From Mesorhizobium sp. B2-3-12 (GTDB taxonomy: Bacteria > Pseudomonadota > Alphaproteobacteria > Rhizobiales > Rhizobiaceae): DNA of 37,082 nt. Within the stretch, counting starts at the first letter, position 1. Every line of letters starts with the position of its first letter. The stretch is taken from NCBI RefSeq assembly GCF_006442205.1, contig NZ_VFVR01000020.1, forward strand, positions 1 to 37,082. The letters run 5' to 3'. Below, piece by piece: positions 7,629-16,099 of the stretch. The notes beneath the pieces were generated by a model that searched no databases, had not been told where the DNA came from, and saw only the letters and a program-made list of their open reading frames with translations. A program made the translations under genes and the position numbers.

Positions 7629-7814
7629 CGGCGGGCTCCACGTTCCGAGAGATAGTGATCCAGAAATAGCTCAGAGGTATGGCTAGTTCACGCCTTCTTT
7701 TGTGTAAAACTGCTCACCAGCAACTCACGGTCGACCGGTGTAGATAGTCTTCGTGGTTGGCAAGACAACGCTGAAGGTCGGGGCCGCTGAGCATAGAGCG
7801 CGACTATGCCCCCC

Positions 7815-8060
7815 TCACCCCCCAGCCAACCTCGGCAGCAAAAATATCTCCGCCCCCGGCGGCAGCTCCTTACTCCACGTGTCGCGATAGATCGTCCCGT
7901 CGATCGCGACCGCGATGCCGCGGTCGATCCATGGCTCCAGGCCGGGATACTGTTCAGCGAGTTTCCTGAACAGCTCCCTGATGTCCTTGGCCTCGACCTC
8001 GACCTTGCTGTTGCCTCCGGCGACCTGGCTGAGCGCGCCCCAAAGCGTGACTTCGACCAT
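7815..8060 (-). CDS. MoaD/ThiS-family sulfur-carrier-like protein
   Basis: An 81-residue ubiquitin-fold protein ending in Gly-Gly (RLAGG), the C-terminus that is adenylated and thiocarboxylated in MoaD and ThiS. The N-terminus VEVTLWGALSQVAGG and the segment DIRELFRKLAEQYPGLEPWI match the MoaD family. MoaD supplies sulfur for molybdopterin synthesis. The gene lies downstream of a molybdenum-hydroxylase operon on the same strand, separated by about 190 bp with palindromic repeats, so a role in cofactor supply for that enzyme is plausible. No MoaE is nearby, so it may instead be a specialised carrier. The ATG at 8060 lacks a strong ribosome site. Confidence 0.78.
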   Translation of the reverse strand: MVEVTLWGALSQVAGGNSKVEVEAKDIRELFRKLAEQYPGLEPWIDRGIAVAIDGTIYRDTWSKELPPGAEIFLLPRLAGG

Positions 8061-8126
8061 CAGCGCTGCGGTGTGCCGATATTCAGGTGAGGCCGGCCTG
8101 CAAATGGCAGCTTCCTGCGCTTCCCC

Positions 8127-8171
8127 GTTCTACTGCGTCGCAGTAGAACTGAGCTCACGTACTTAAGTACG
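8127..8171. repeat. Tandem intergenic palindromes
   Basis: Two palindromes lie in the 191-bp gap between the MoaD-like gene and the molybdenum-hydroxylase large subunit: GTTCTACTGC/GCAGTAGAAC with a 3-nt spacer (8127-8149), and CGTACTTAAGTACG (8158-8171). The second, with its CTCCGCT-rich tail, resembles a repeat I associate with Mesorhizobium intergenic regions. It may act as a transcript end or be a mobile palindromic repeat. Confidence 0.5.
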
Positions 8172-8251
8172 CTCCGCTCCGGTTCTCGGAACCCGCCACT
8201 TTCGGCTCGGCCTGACCTGAATCTCAACACACCTTATCCCTAGCTTTCGCC

Positions 8252-10516
8252 CTAGCCTTCCCGTTCCGCCTCGATCGCCGCCAGGATGCGCGGCGGCGAC
8301 ATCGGGATGTGGGTCATGCGCACGCCGGCCGCGTTCGAGACCGCGTTGGCGATCGCCGCCAGCGGCGGCACGATCGAAGTTTCGCCGACGCCGCGCACGC
8401 CATAGGGGTGGTTGGGGTTGGGGATTTCCAGGATCTGCGTGTCGATCATCGGCAGGTCGGAGCACACCGGGATGCGGTAGTCGAGGAAGCCGGCGTTCTG
8501 CAGCCGGCCGTCCTTGCCGTAAATATACTCCTCGTTGAGCGCCCAGCCGATGCCTTGCGCGGCACCGCCCTGGTACTGGCCCTCGACATAGGTCGGGTGC
8601 ACCGCCTTGCCGGCATCCTGCACCACCGTGTAGCGGATCACCCTGGTCGAACCCGTCTCGGGGTCGACCTCGACGTCGCATATATGGGTGGCGAAGGAGA
8701 CGCCGGCGCCGTCGGCGACGAGTTCGCTATGGCCGGCGATCGGCCCGCCTGTCGTGCCCGATTTGGCAGCGATCTCCTTCAGCGACAGTTTGCCGAGATT
8801 GCCGTGCTTCTCGCCCTTGGCGACCGCGTGGCCCTGTTCCCAGACGACGTCGTCGACGGAAATGTCCCACATCTGGGCGGCGCGCTCGCGCAGGATTTTT
8901 ATCGCGTTGCGGGCGGCCGAGATCGTCGCCATCGAGGACGAGAAGGTGCCCCGGCTGCCGTCGGTCATGTCGTTATAGCCGAGGCTCGACGTGTCGGCGA
9001 CAACAGCCTTGAGCTGGGTATAGTCGATGCCCAGTTCCTCCGCCGCCACCAGCGACAGCGAGGCGCGCGAACCACCGACATCGACGGTGCCCACGGCCAG
9101 CGACACCGAGCCGTCCATGCCGATGTTCAGGTCGACGCAGGTCTGGCCGCCGAAATTGAACCAGAAGCCGCAGGCCATGCCGCGTCCCTGGTTTGCCTTG
9201 AGCGGCGCCTTCATATGCGCATGGTTCTTCACCGCTTCCAGCGTCGGGCCGATGCCGATCGGGCCGTAGACCGGACCGTAGGAAGAGCGTGTGCCTTCCT
9301 GGGCGGCGTTCCTGATGCGGAACTCGACCGGATCGATGCCGATCTCCTTGGCGAGTTCGTCGACGGCGCTTTCCACCGCGAAGGCCGCCATCGGCGCCGA
9401 CGGCGCGCGATAGGCGGCGGTCTTCGGCCGGTTGACCAGCACTTCGTAGCCCACCGTCTTGACGTTATCGAGCTTGTAGCAGGCGAACGCCGTCATGGCG
9501 CCGATCTCGGCCCATGAACCGGCATAGGGGCCGGCGGAATAGCGCAGCGTCGCTTCGGCCGCCGTGATCGTGCCGTCCTTGCGGGCGCCGATCTTGACGT
9601 CGATCGAGGTGGCGCTGGTCGGGCCCGAGGCGCGGAAGACCTCGTCGCGGGTCATCACCAGCTTCACCGGGCGTCCGGCCTTGCGCGACAGCGCGAGCGC
9701 CACCGGCTCGGCCCAGACATGGGTCTTGCCGCCGAAGCCGCCGCCGATCTCGGACGAGGTGACGCGCAGCTTCGAGGCTTCCATGCCGAGCAGTTGTGCG
9801 CAATGCTGGCGGTAGACGAAATGGCCCTGCGTGCAGACCCAGAGGTCCGCCGTGCCGTCGGTGCTGACATTGGCAACGCAGGCATGCGGCTCGATATAGC
9901 CCTGGTGCGTCTGCTCGGTCTTGAACGAGCGCTCGACGATGAAATCGGCCGCCCCGAAACCCTGATGCACGTCGCCATGGCCGAACTGCGAGCGCTTGGT
10001 GACGTTGGACGCTTTTGCCGGCTTCTGCTCCAGCCCCTCGGTGAAGATCGTGTCGTTGATCAGCGGGGCGTGGTGCGCCATCGCCTCGTCGACATCGGTG
10101 ACATGCGGCAGCACCTCGTAGTCGACCTCGATCAGCTTCAGCGCCTGCCTGGCGGTGCGGGCATCGATCGCGGCGACCGCGGCCACCGCATGGCCGTCAT
10201 AGAGCGCCTTGGTGCGCGCCATGCAATTGTCGAGGATGTCGTACATGGCGGCATCGCCATCGGTGAGATCAGGCAGGTCGGCCGCCGTGATCACCGCCTT
10301 GACGCCCGAAAGCGCTTCCGCCTTGGACGTGTCGATCTTGCGGATGATCGCATGCGCGTGCGGGCTGCGCAGCACGCGGCCGACCAGCTGGCCGGCCATG
10401 TTGAAGTCGGCGCCATAGCGGGCGCGGCCGGTCACCTTGTCGACGCCGTCGGGACGGATCGGGCGCGTGCCGACGGAAGCGAATTTACGGCCGGAAAAAC
10501 GTGGATCGAAATTCAT
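8252..10516 (-). CDS. Molybdenum hydroxylase large (Mo-binding) subunit, xanthine dehydrogenase family
   Basis: A 754-residue large subunit of the xanthine dehydrogenase/CO dehydrogenase family, which hydroxylates its substrate at a molybdopterin site. An aldehyde-oxidase a/b hammerhead domain (about 15-125) precedes the Mo-binding domains. Seen: GGGFGGK with EPVALALSRKAGRPVK after it, AYRAPSAP in the active-site loop, and GVGETS near the end with the catalytic Glu. The loop is not AYxCSFR, so this is not a form I CO dehydrogenase; the substrate is unknown (purine, aldehyde or N-heterocycle). I start at ATG 10516, 7 nt after AAGGGAG; GTG 10522 overlaps the upstream TGA but is too near that site. 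It is the third gene of a medium-small-large operon. Confidence 0.93.
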   Translation of the reverse strand: MNFDPRFSGRKFASVGTRPIRPDGVDKVTGRARYGADFNMAGQLVGRVLRSPHAHAIIRKIDTSKAEALSGVKAVITAADLPDLTDGDAAMYDILDNCMARTKALYDGHAVAAVAAIDARTARQALKLIEVDYEVLPHVTDVDEAMAHHAPLINDTIFTEGLEQKPAKASNVTKRSQFGHGDVHQGFGAADFIVERSFKTEQTHQGYIEPHACVANVSTDGTADLWVCTQGHFVYRQHCAQLLGMEASKLRVTSSEIGGGFGGKTHVWAEPVALALSRKAGRPVKLVMTRDEVFRASGPTSATSIDVKIGARKDGTITAAEATLRYSAGPYAGSWAEIGAMTAFACYKLDNVKTVGYEVLVNRPKTAAYRAPSAPMAAFAVESAVDELAKEIGIDPVEFRIRNAAQEGTRSSYGPVYGPIGIGPTLEAVKNHAHMKAPLKANQGRGMACGFWFNFGGQTCVDLNIGMDGSVSLAVGTVDVGGSRASLSLVAAEELGIDYTQLKAVVADTSSLGYNDMTDGSRGTFSSSMATISAARNAIKILRERAAQMWDISVDDVVWEQGHAVAKGEKHGNLGKLSLKEIAAKSGTTGGPIAGHSELVADGAGVSFATHICDVEVDPETGSTRVIRYTVVQDAGKAVHPTYVEGQYQGGAAQGIGWALNEEYIYGKDGRLQNAGFLDYRIPVCSDLPMIDTQILEIPNPNHPYGVRGVGETSIVPPLAAIANAVSNAAGVRMTHIPMSPPRILAAIEAEREG

Positions 10517-10518
10517 GC

Positions 10519-10998
10519 TCACGCTCCCTTCATAACGATTGCCGCGTCCTGGACGGCGCGCACGATCTTGTCATAGCCGGTGCAGCGGCAGAGATTGCCG
10601 GCCAGGCCGAAGCGGATTTCCTCCTCGGTCGGGTCGGGGTTTTTCGCCAGCAGGTCCTTCGCCGCGATCAGGAAGCCCGGCGTGCAGATGCCGCATTGCA
10701 GCGCGGCATGCTCGAGGAATTTCTGCTGCAGCGGGTGCAGCCTGTCGCCATGCGCCATGCCCTCGACGGTCTCGATGCGGCGGCCTTCGGCTTCCGCGCC
10801 CAGCACCAGGCACGAACAGACCAGCCGGTCGTCGAGGATGATCGAGCAGGCGCCGCAGTCGCCGGTGCCGCAGCCTTCCTTGGCGCCGGTCAGGCCGAGC
10901 CGGTCGCGCAGCACGTCGAGCAAGGGCTCGTCGGGCTGGCAGAGATATTCGACCGCGTCGCCGTTGATTGTGGTTGAAACCGCTACACCAGCCATCAT
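10519..10998 (-). CDS. (2Fe-2S)-binding small subunit of the molybdenum hydroxylase
   Basis: A 159-residue electron-transfer subunit with two [2Fe-2S] clusters. The plant-ferredoxin-like cluster has GCGTGDCGACSI and the later Cys in RLVCSC. The C-terminal helical cluster has QCGICTPGF and GNLCRCTGY. It passes electrons from the Mo site to the FAD subunit. AGGAGG lies 4 nt before ATG 10998, which overlaps the upstream stop as ATGA (10995-10998). A much longer frame runs upstream through the FAD gene, but it is a shadow. The large-subunit gene follows directly. Confidence 0.95.
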   Translation of the reverse strand: MMAGVAVSTTINGDAVEYLCQPDEPLLDVLRDRLGLTGAKEGCGTGDCGACSIILDDRLVCSCLVLGAEAEGRRIETVEGMAHGDRLHPLQQKFLEHAALQCGICTPGFLIAAKDLLAKNPDPTEEEIRFGLAGNLCRCTGYDKIVRAVQDAAIVMKGA

Positions 10999-11855
10999 TT
11001 GCCTCCTGCACGTGCATAGGCGGTCTGTGCGGCCCGCCTGGCCAGCACGCCCGCAACCTTGCGTCTGAATTCGATTGTGCCTCTTTTGTCGTCGATCGGG
11101 CGGCAGGCCCCGGAACAGATTTTGGCCAGCCGCTCGAGCGCTGCCTCGTCGAGCTTGCGGCCGATCAGGGCCTCGGCCGCTTCTTCGACCAAAAGCACGG
11201 TCGGCGCGGCGGCGCCGATCGCCACGCGGGCCGCCGTCACGACGCCCGCTTCGTCCAGCGTCAGGTTGACGCCGGCGCTGACCACGGCGATGTCCATTTC
11301 GGTGCGCGGAATGAACCTGAGATACGCATCGGCCGAGCGCGGCGCTTGGCTGCCGAGCAGGATCGCCTCGATGATCTCGCCCTTGGCGAGCGATGTCCGG
11401 CCCGGCGCGGTCGGCACGGTCTCGACTGCTATGGTGCGCTTGCCCGACGGGCCGACGACCACGGCGCGCGCGCCCGCCGCCACCAGCGCCGGCACGCTGT
11501 CGGCGGCCGGCGAGGCGTTGCACAGATTGCCAACGATGGTGCAGCGCCCCTGCACCTGCTTGGAGCCGATCAGCTTGGCCGCCTCGACCACGCCTGGCCA
11601 GGCCTTCTTCAAGGCAGCGTTCTCGCCCAGCACGGCGCAAGGCACGGCGGCGCCGATGCTGAAACCGTCGGCGGTTGCCCGGATTTCGGACAGGCCCGTG
11701 ATCCCCTTGATGTCGATGATCAGTTCGGGTTCGACAAAGCCGCCCTTCATCCTCACCAGGAGATCACTGCCTCCGGCAAGGATTGCGGCCGGGCCGGCCG
11801 ATCCGGCCAGTTGGCCGACGGCGTCTTCGATTGAAAGCGGACGTATGTAGCGCAT
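10995..11855 (-). CDS. FAD-binding medium subunit of the molybdenum hydroxylase
   Basis: A 286-residue CoxM/XdhB-type FAD subunit. AILAGGSDLLVRMKGG near residue 25 and TIVGNLCNASPAADSVP near residue 105 are the two FAD-binding motifs of the PCMH fold, and the C-terminal CO-dehydrogenase flavoprotein domain follows. It is the first gene of the operon, with order medium-small-large as in cox operons. The ATG at 11855 is preceded by AAGGGGAG. The 265-bp gap to the divergent M20 gene must hold its promoter; AT-rich sequence at about 11889-11915 is a candidate. Confidence 0.94.
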   Translation of the reverse strand: MRYIRPLSIEDAVGQLAGSAGPAAILAGGSDLLVRMKGGFVEPELIIDIKGITGLSEIRATADGFSIGAAVPCAVLGENAALKKAWPGVVEAAKLIGSKQVQGRCTIVGNLCNASPAADSVPALVAAGARAVVVGPSGKRTIAVETVPTAPGRTSLAKGEIIEAILLGSQAPRSADAYLRFIPRTEMDIAVVSAGVNLTLDEAGVVTAARVAIGAAAPTVLLVEEAAEALIGRKLDEAALERLAKICSGACRPIDDKRGTIEFRRKVAGVLARRAAQTAYARAGGK

Positions 11856-12120
11856 CGTCTCCCCTTGGTATGGCGATTTCAGCGACCGTTATAAACAATC
11901 GTCTCATAATGACCATCCGGTTCGTGGGCCGAGGCGATTGGGCCAGGTGCGGCAAAATGCGATCCACCTGAAGGGAAACACGCCTGCGGGGGAGCGTCGG
12001 CCGGGCTTGTGCGTTTGGGGACTGGATGCCGCCCTGGCCCGCCGAAGCCCCGGAGTTGGACCGTGGCCGGCACGGCGGTTTGCCGATAGCAATTCGTGAG
12101 CGCAGCGGAGGCGAAAGACC

Positions 12121-13269
12121 ATGACCCTGACCAATCGCGACATCGTCGAACTGACCGAGTGGCGGCGCGCCCTGCACCGGCGGCCGGAAATCTCCAACGA
12201 GGAGGAGAAGACGGCACAAGCGGTGGTCGCGTTCCTTGCCGACACCGGGCCGGACAAGGTGCTGACCGGCCTCGGCGGACACGGCGTGGCGGCGGTCTAC
12301 GACAGCGGCAAAAACGGACCAACCGTCCTGTTTCGCTCCGAACTCGATGCGCTGCCGATCGAGGAATTGTCCGGCGTGCCGCACGCCTCGCAAGTGCCGG
12401 GCAAATCGCATATGTGCGGCCATGACGGGCACACCGCGATCCTGGCGTCGCTTGGCCGCCAGTTCGGCCGCGAGCGGCCAGCCAGCGGCCGCGTCGTCTT
12501 GATGTTCCAGCCGGCCGAGGAAACCGGCAATGGCGCGGCCGGCGTCGTCGCCGATCCGCGCTTTGGCGAGATCGCGCCCGATTTCGCCTTCTCGCTGCAC
12601 AATCTGCCCGGCGTGCCGTTCGGCGAGGTCAGGCTCAAGCCCGGCGTGGTCAACTGCGCCTCGCGCGGCATGCGCATCGTGCTGGAAGGCAAGACCGCGC
12701 ACTCCTCCATGCCAGAGACCGGCATTTCGCCGATGAAGGCGATTTCCGAACTGATGCCGGCTCTGCCCGCGCTCGGCCGCGCGACCTTCGCCGACGATGA
12801 TTTCGCCATGGTCACCGTCACTCATGCGCGGATGGGCGAAGCCGTGTTCGGCATCGCCCCCGCCCATGCCGAGGTCTGGGCGACGCTGCGCACCCGCCGC
12901 GACGAGCGCATGGCCGACCTCTGTGCCGCCGCCGAGGCGCTGGTCAAGGAGATTGCCGGCCGGTACGGCCTCGCGGCCAGTTGGGACTATCACGAGATCT
13001 TCGTCGCCAGCGTCAACGCACCCGACGCGGTCGAACATTTGCGGCGCGCCCTCGATGAAGAAGCCGTCGCGCATGGCGAGGAAGCCTTGCCGATGCGCGC
13101 CTCGGAGGATTTCGGCCTGTTCGGCCACAGCGCCTCGTCGGCGATGTTCTTCCTGGGTGCGGGCGAGCGGCACCCTGCCCTGCACAATCCCGATTATGAC
13201 TTTCCCGACGACCTGATCCCGATCGGCTCGAAGATATTCATGAGGACGGCGCGCAACCTCCTCGGCTGA
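12121..13269 (+). CDS. M20-family amidohydrolase (hippurate hydrolase-like)
   Basis: A 382-residue zinc-dependent amidohydrolase of the M20D type that splits N-acyl or amide bonds of amino-acid-like compounds. Seen: FRSELDALPIEE (71-82), HMCGHDGHTA (97-106) with metal-binding Cys99, His101 and His104, QPAEE (130-134), SLHNLPG, the dimerisation-domain stretch GKTAHSSMPETG, and LHNPDYDFPDD near the C-terminus with the last His ligand. GGAGG lies about 11 nt before the ATG. The gene is divergent from the molybdenum-hydroxylase operon and may act on the same compound before or after hydroxylation (inference). Confidence 0.92.
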   Translation: MTLTNRDIVELTEWRRALHRRPEISNEEEKTAQAVVAFLADTGPDKVLTGLGGHGVAAVYDSGKNGPTVLFRSELDALPIEELSGVPHASQVPGKSHMCGHDGHTAILASLGRQFGRERPASGRVVLMFQPAEETGNGAAGVVADPRFGEIAPDFAFSLHNLPGVPFGEVRLKPGVVNCASRGMRIVLEGKTAHSSMPETGISPMKAISELMPALPALGRATFADDDFAMVTVTHARMGEAVFGIAPAHAEVWATLRTRRDERMADLCAAAEALVKEIAGRYGLAASWDYHEIFVASVNAPDAVEHLRRALDEEAVAHGEEALPMRASEDFGLFGHSASSAMFFLGAGERHPALHNPDYDFPDDLIPIGSKIFMRTARNLLG

Positions 13270-13409
13270 TCTCAGCGGCACCCGGCCAGCACCGTGGCCA
13301 ACGTGGCGGCTCCGTCCCGATCAACTGGCCGCCTGGACTCCTTGAAACTGGATGTTTCCAACGGGCCGGATTTTCTGGCATCTGTTCCCGCAACGCAAGG
13401 AGTTCGACC

Positions 13410-14033
13410 ATGTACACGCCGCCCGCCTTCCGCGATGACGACAGCGACAGCCTCATCGCGACGATACGCGCCGCGCGGCTGGCGAACTTCGTCACCGCCA
13501 CGGCGGACGGGCCGTTGGCCACCCCGCTGCCGCTTTTTCTCGACGAGACCGAGGGCGAGCATGGCGTCATCCACGGCCATCTGGCCCGGGCCAACCCGCA
13601 ATGGCGTGTTCCCGCGATTGGCGACGGGCTCGCCATCTTCATGGGACCGGACGCCTATGTGACACCGGCCTGGTACGCGACCAAGCAGGAAACCGGCAAG
13701 GTCGTGCCGACCTGGAACTACGCGGCCGTTCATGCCTACGGGCCGGTCGAGTTCTTCGAGGATGCCGACAGGCTGCTGGAGGTCGTCACCCGGCTGACCA
13801 ACCTGCATGAGGGCGCCCGGACGGCGCCCTGGGCGGTGTCGGACGCGCCGCCCGACTTCATCCAGTCGCAGCTTCGCGGCATTGTCGGCCTGCGCATGCC
13901 GGTCGTGAGGCTCGAAGGCAAGCGCAAGATGAGCCAGAACCGCAACGCCGCCGACCGCGCCGGCGTCGCCGCCGGGCTGGCCGCCAGCGAGCGGCCGTCA
14001 GACCACGAGGTCGCCACCCTCATCCCGTCGTGA
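13410..14033 (+). CDS. PaiB-like FMN-binding protein
   Basis: A 207-residue member of the PaiB family, split-barrel flavin-binding proteins annotated as negative regulators. Seen: MYTPPAFR start, GHLARANPQW, TPAWYATKQETGKVVPTWNY, VHAYGPVEFFED and GKRKMSQNR, all typical of PaiB. In Bacillus, PaiAB influences protease production and sporulation, but in proteobacteria the role is not settled. The gene is preceded by AAGGAG about 8 nt before the ATG. It stands alone, about 140 bp after the M20 gene and convergent with the sigma-factor gene. Confidence 0.9.
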   Translation: MYTPPAFRDDDSDSLIATIRAARLANFVTATADGPLATPLPLFLDETEGEHGVIHGHLARANPQWRVPAIGDGLAIFMGPDAYVTPAWYATKQETGKVVPTWNYAAVHAYGPVEFFEDADRLLEVVTRLTNLHEGARTAPWAVSDAPPDFIQSQLRGIVGLRMPVVRLEGKRKMSQNRNAADRAGVAAGLAASERPSDHEVATLIPS

Positions 14034-14081
14034 GAGCGTCGATCAGGTCAGGCGTTGATCCGGCCCGCGACCCCAAGTCGC

Positions 14082-15014
14082 CTATCGGCGTCCACCACTG
14101 GAAGATCCGGTCTCCCGTGCCAGCACCAGGTTGGCGTCGTCGAGGATGTAGCGGACATAACGGTAGTCGCGAATGAAGCTGATCCGGCCTCCGCGCCATT
14201 CCAGCCACATGAAATGATGAGGCTTCGCGGCGGTCCGGTCCTGAAACACCGCGATCACCTCGCGGCCCTCGACCCATGCCGGCCTGAGCCACACGCCATC
14301 GCCCTTGGCGTAAATGGTGAAGAACATGCCGACATCGCTGGCGCCCGCGCGCGGCGGGTGCATGGACTGCTGGAGCTTCACGTCGTCGGCAAGCAGCGCG
14401 CGCAAGCCGTCCCAGTCGCGCTGGTTGAACAGGTTGACGTAACGCACCACGGCGGCGGAAGCGATGCGCGCGTCGGGAAGCGGATTGGCCTCGGCATTGA
14501 TCTGCCGAAGCCGGGCGCGGCCGCGCGCCAGATGCCCCTTCACGGCATCGACGGTGGTGCCAAGCAAAGCGGCAATGTCGGCCAGCGGCTCGTCCAGCAC
14601 ATCCCTCAGGATGACCACGCTGCGTTGGGGCACAGGAAGCTCCGCGAAGCGCGACACGGCGGTTTGCACGGCTTGCCTGCGCATCAGCATCTCCACCGGA
14701 TCGGGCTTGGTGTCGTCGGCGATGTCGAGCGCCGCCTCGATCGGCTCCGCGGCGCGGATCGCGCGGCTGCGCAACAGGTCGAGCGCCCGGTTATGAGCGA
14801 TGCGGAACAGCCAGGGCCTGAGTTGCGGCACCTCGCTCAACTCATCGAGCGCCAGGACGGCGCGGGCGAACGTGTCCTGCACCACATCCTCGCCGTCGAT
14901 GACCGAGCCCATCAGGCGCGAACAATAGCGGTGCAGCTCAGGCCGCAGCGCGGCGGCAAGGGCAAGCAGCCCTTCCTGCCGGTCGCGCTCCACGGCTGTC
15001 TTTCCGTCGCTCAA
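14082..15014 (-). CDS. ECF sigma factor with C-terminal SnoaL-like domain
   Basis: A 310-residue sigma-70 family factor of the extracytoplasmic-function type. Region 2 spans about 25-90 (EDVVQDTFARAV, LRPWLFRIAHNRALDLLR). Region 4 spans about 125-175 (LPVPQRSVVILRDVLDEPLADIAALLG, then AVKGHLARGRARLR). Residues about 190-295 form a SnoaL/NTF2-like domain, known in some ECF groups to modulate activity in place of a separate anti-sigma factor. It starts at TTG 15014, which overlaps the stop of the upstream SDR gene as TTGA; GGAGGG lies about 10 nt upstream. Pairing with an oxidoreductase suggests the SDR is part of its response (inference). Confidence 0.92.
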   Translation of the reverse strand: MSDGKTAVERDRQEGLLALAAALRPELHRYCSRLMGSVIDGEDVVQDTFARAVLALDELSEVPQLRPWLFRIAHNRALDLLRSRAIRAAEPIEAALDIADDTKPDPVEMLMRRQAVQTAVSRFAELPVPQRSVVILRDVLDEPLADIAALLGTTVDAVKGHLARGRARLRQINAEANPLPDARIASAAVVRYVNLFNQRDWDGLRALLADDVKLQQSMHPPRAGASDVGMFFTIYAKGDGVWLRPAWVEGREVIAVFQDRTAAKPHHFMWLEWRGGRISFIRDYRYVRYILDDANLVLARETGSSSGGRR

Positions 15015-15769
15015 GGACCAGCGCCCTCCATGATGGTCACGCCCGCATCGCCGCTGAGGCCGAAGACGACGCCCTCTTCATAGTGCGGATCCTCCAGCAG
15101 CGAGACCACCCTGTCGCCAAACGCCCGGGGCGGCATCGGCGCGCCGAAGCGGGTGATGAACTGTTCCGGCGTGATGCCCATCGACCCGGCATAGGCGCTC
15201 GCCGCCGCATCGCCAATCCCGGTGCCGAGGATCATCTGCCGTGGCAGGATCGCCTGGAAGCGTATGTCGAGGCCTTTCTCTTGCGCCACGCCATTGGCGT
15301 ATTTGGCCATGAACCAGAGCATGCGCTTGGCGCCGCCATAGCCGCCCGACATTTGCGACCCGGTGACGGCCGCACCGCTCGACCCGATCAGCACCCGGCT
15401 GCCCGGCCCGAGCGGCAGGTTCAGCGCCGCCTGCAGCCAGTAGAGCCCGGCCTTGACGTCGGTTTCCCAGGCAATGGAGAAATCCTCCCACTTCAACTGG
15501 TCCAGCCGCCCCATGCGCGGCGTGACGCCAGCGTTGAGCACCAGTATGTCGGGGCGGACCTCGCCCAGAATGCGATAGGCCGCGTCCTCGTCCGTGACAT
15601 CGGCCGCGATGGTGGCAACCCCGAGCCGCGCGCCGACCGCCTCCAGCGCCTCCGCGCCCCGCGCGACGACCGTCACCTCGGCGCCCTGTTCGACCAGCGC
15701 CTCGACCAATCCGAGGCCAAGCCCCCGGCTGCCGCCGGTGACCACGATCTTTTTATCCTTGAGGCTCAT
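15011..15769 (-). CDS. Short-chain dehydrogenase/reductase
   Basis: A 252-residue classical SDR using NAD(P). Seen: TGGSRGLGLGL (cofactor loop), DVTDED, LNAGVTP (structural Asn), IGSSGAAVTG (catalytic Ser) and YGGAK (catalytic Tyr and Lys). The substrate is unknown. I start at ATG 15769 (MSLKDKKIVV). The same frame extends upstream to 16099, but that part belongs to a different, frameshifted zinc-ribbon gene. The stop overlaps the start of the ECF sigma gene by 4 nt, so the two are translationally coupled. Confidence 0.92.
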   Translation of the reverse strand: MSLKDKKIVVTGGSRGLGLGLVEALVEQGAEVTVVARGAEALEAVGARLGVATIAADVTDEDAAYRILGEVRPDILVLNAGVTPRMGRLDQLKWEDFSIAWETDVKAGLYWLQAALNLPLGPGSRVLIGSSGAAVTGSQMSGGYGGAKRMLWFMAKYANGVAQEKGLDIRFQAILPRQMILGTGIGDAAASAYAGSMGITPEQFITRFGAPMPPRAFGDRVVSLLEDPHYEEGVVFGLSGDAGVTIMEGAGP

Positions 15770-15797
15770 TGGATCCTGCTCCAGTGTTTCACTGTAG

Positions 15798-16099
15798 CTA
15801 AGACGTTCGAGGGTTGGGGAAAGAGTCAGCGGTGGGCGAGATTTGGTGATGGCGTCCGGATATGACCTGCCAAATGGGTCGGAGCGGACCGGCGGCTTTC
15901 GCCCCCTTGTCGAGGCGGAATATCCCGTCATTGCCACCTTGGGAATCCGCGGTTCGTCCCATGTGCCGAGATATTTCCCGCAAACGGCGCAGCTGATTGG
16001 CGTTGAAGGTTGGACGTCGGCGGGGATCCGAAGGCGGATCGTCCCGCAAAAGGTGCATTCCAAACGTGGTCCAGATAGTCGCCGACGAGTTGTCTTCAT
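15798..16099 (-). pseudogene. Frameshifted small zinc-ribbon protein
   Basis: From ATG 16099 the first frame reads a four-cysteine ribbon: LECTFCGTIRLRI, then ISCAVCGKYLGTWDE. After about residue 50 the sequence loses protein character. The +1 frame then carries QGGNDGIFRLDKG, which I associate with the end of the same rhizobial small-protein family. A one-base deletion (or two-base insertion) near 15920-15945 would explain this, and there is no stop until far into the SDR gene. The ATG directly follows the TGA of the 74-residue gene (TGAATG), so it is the third gene of a small operon. A sequencing error or a genuine change of C-terminus are alternatives. Confidence 0.5.

Noticed and set aside
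11764..13281. 505-residue minus-strand frame
   Set aside because: Antisense to the M20 amidohydrolase with full motifs; His/Arg-rich shadow.
15011..16099. Single 362-residue zinc-ribbon/SDR fusion
   Set aside because: The SDR has its own natural start at 15769, and the sequence between is not protein-like; a frameshift in the zinc-ribbon gene explains the open frame.
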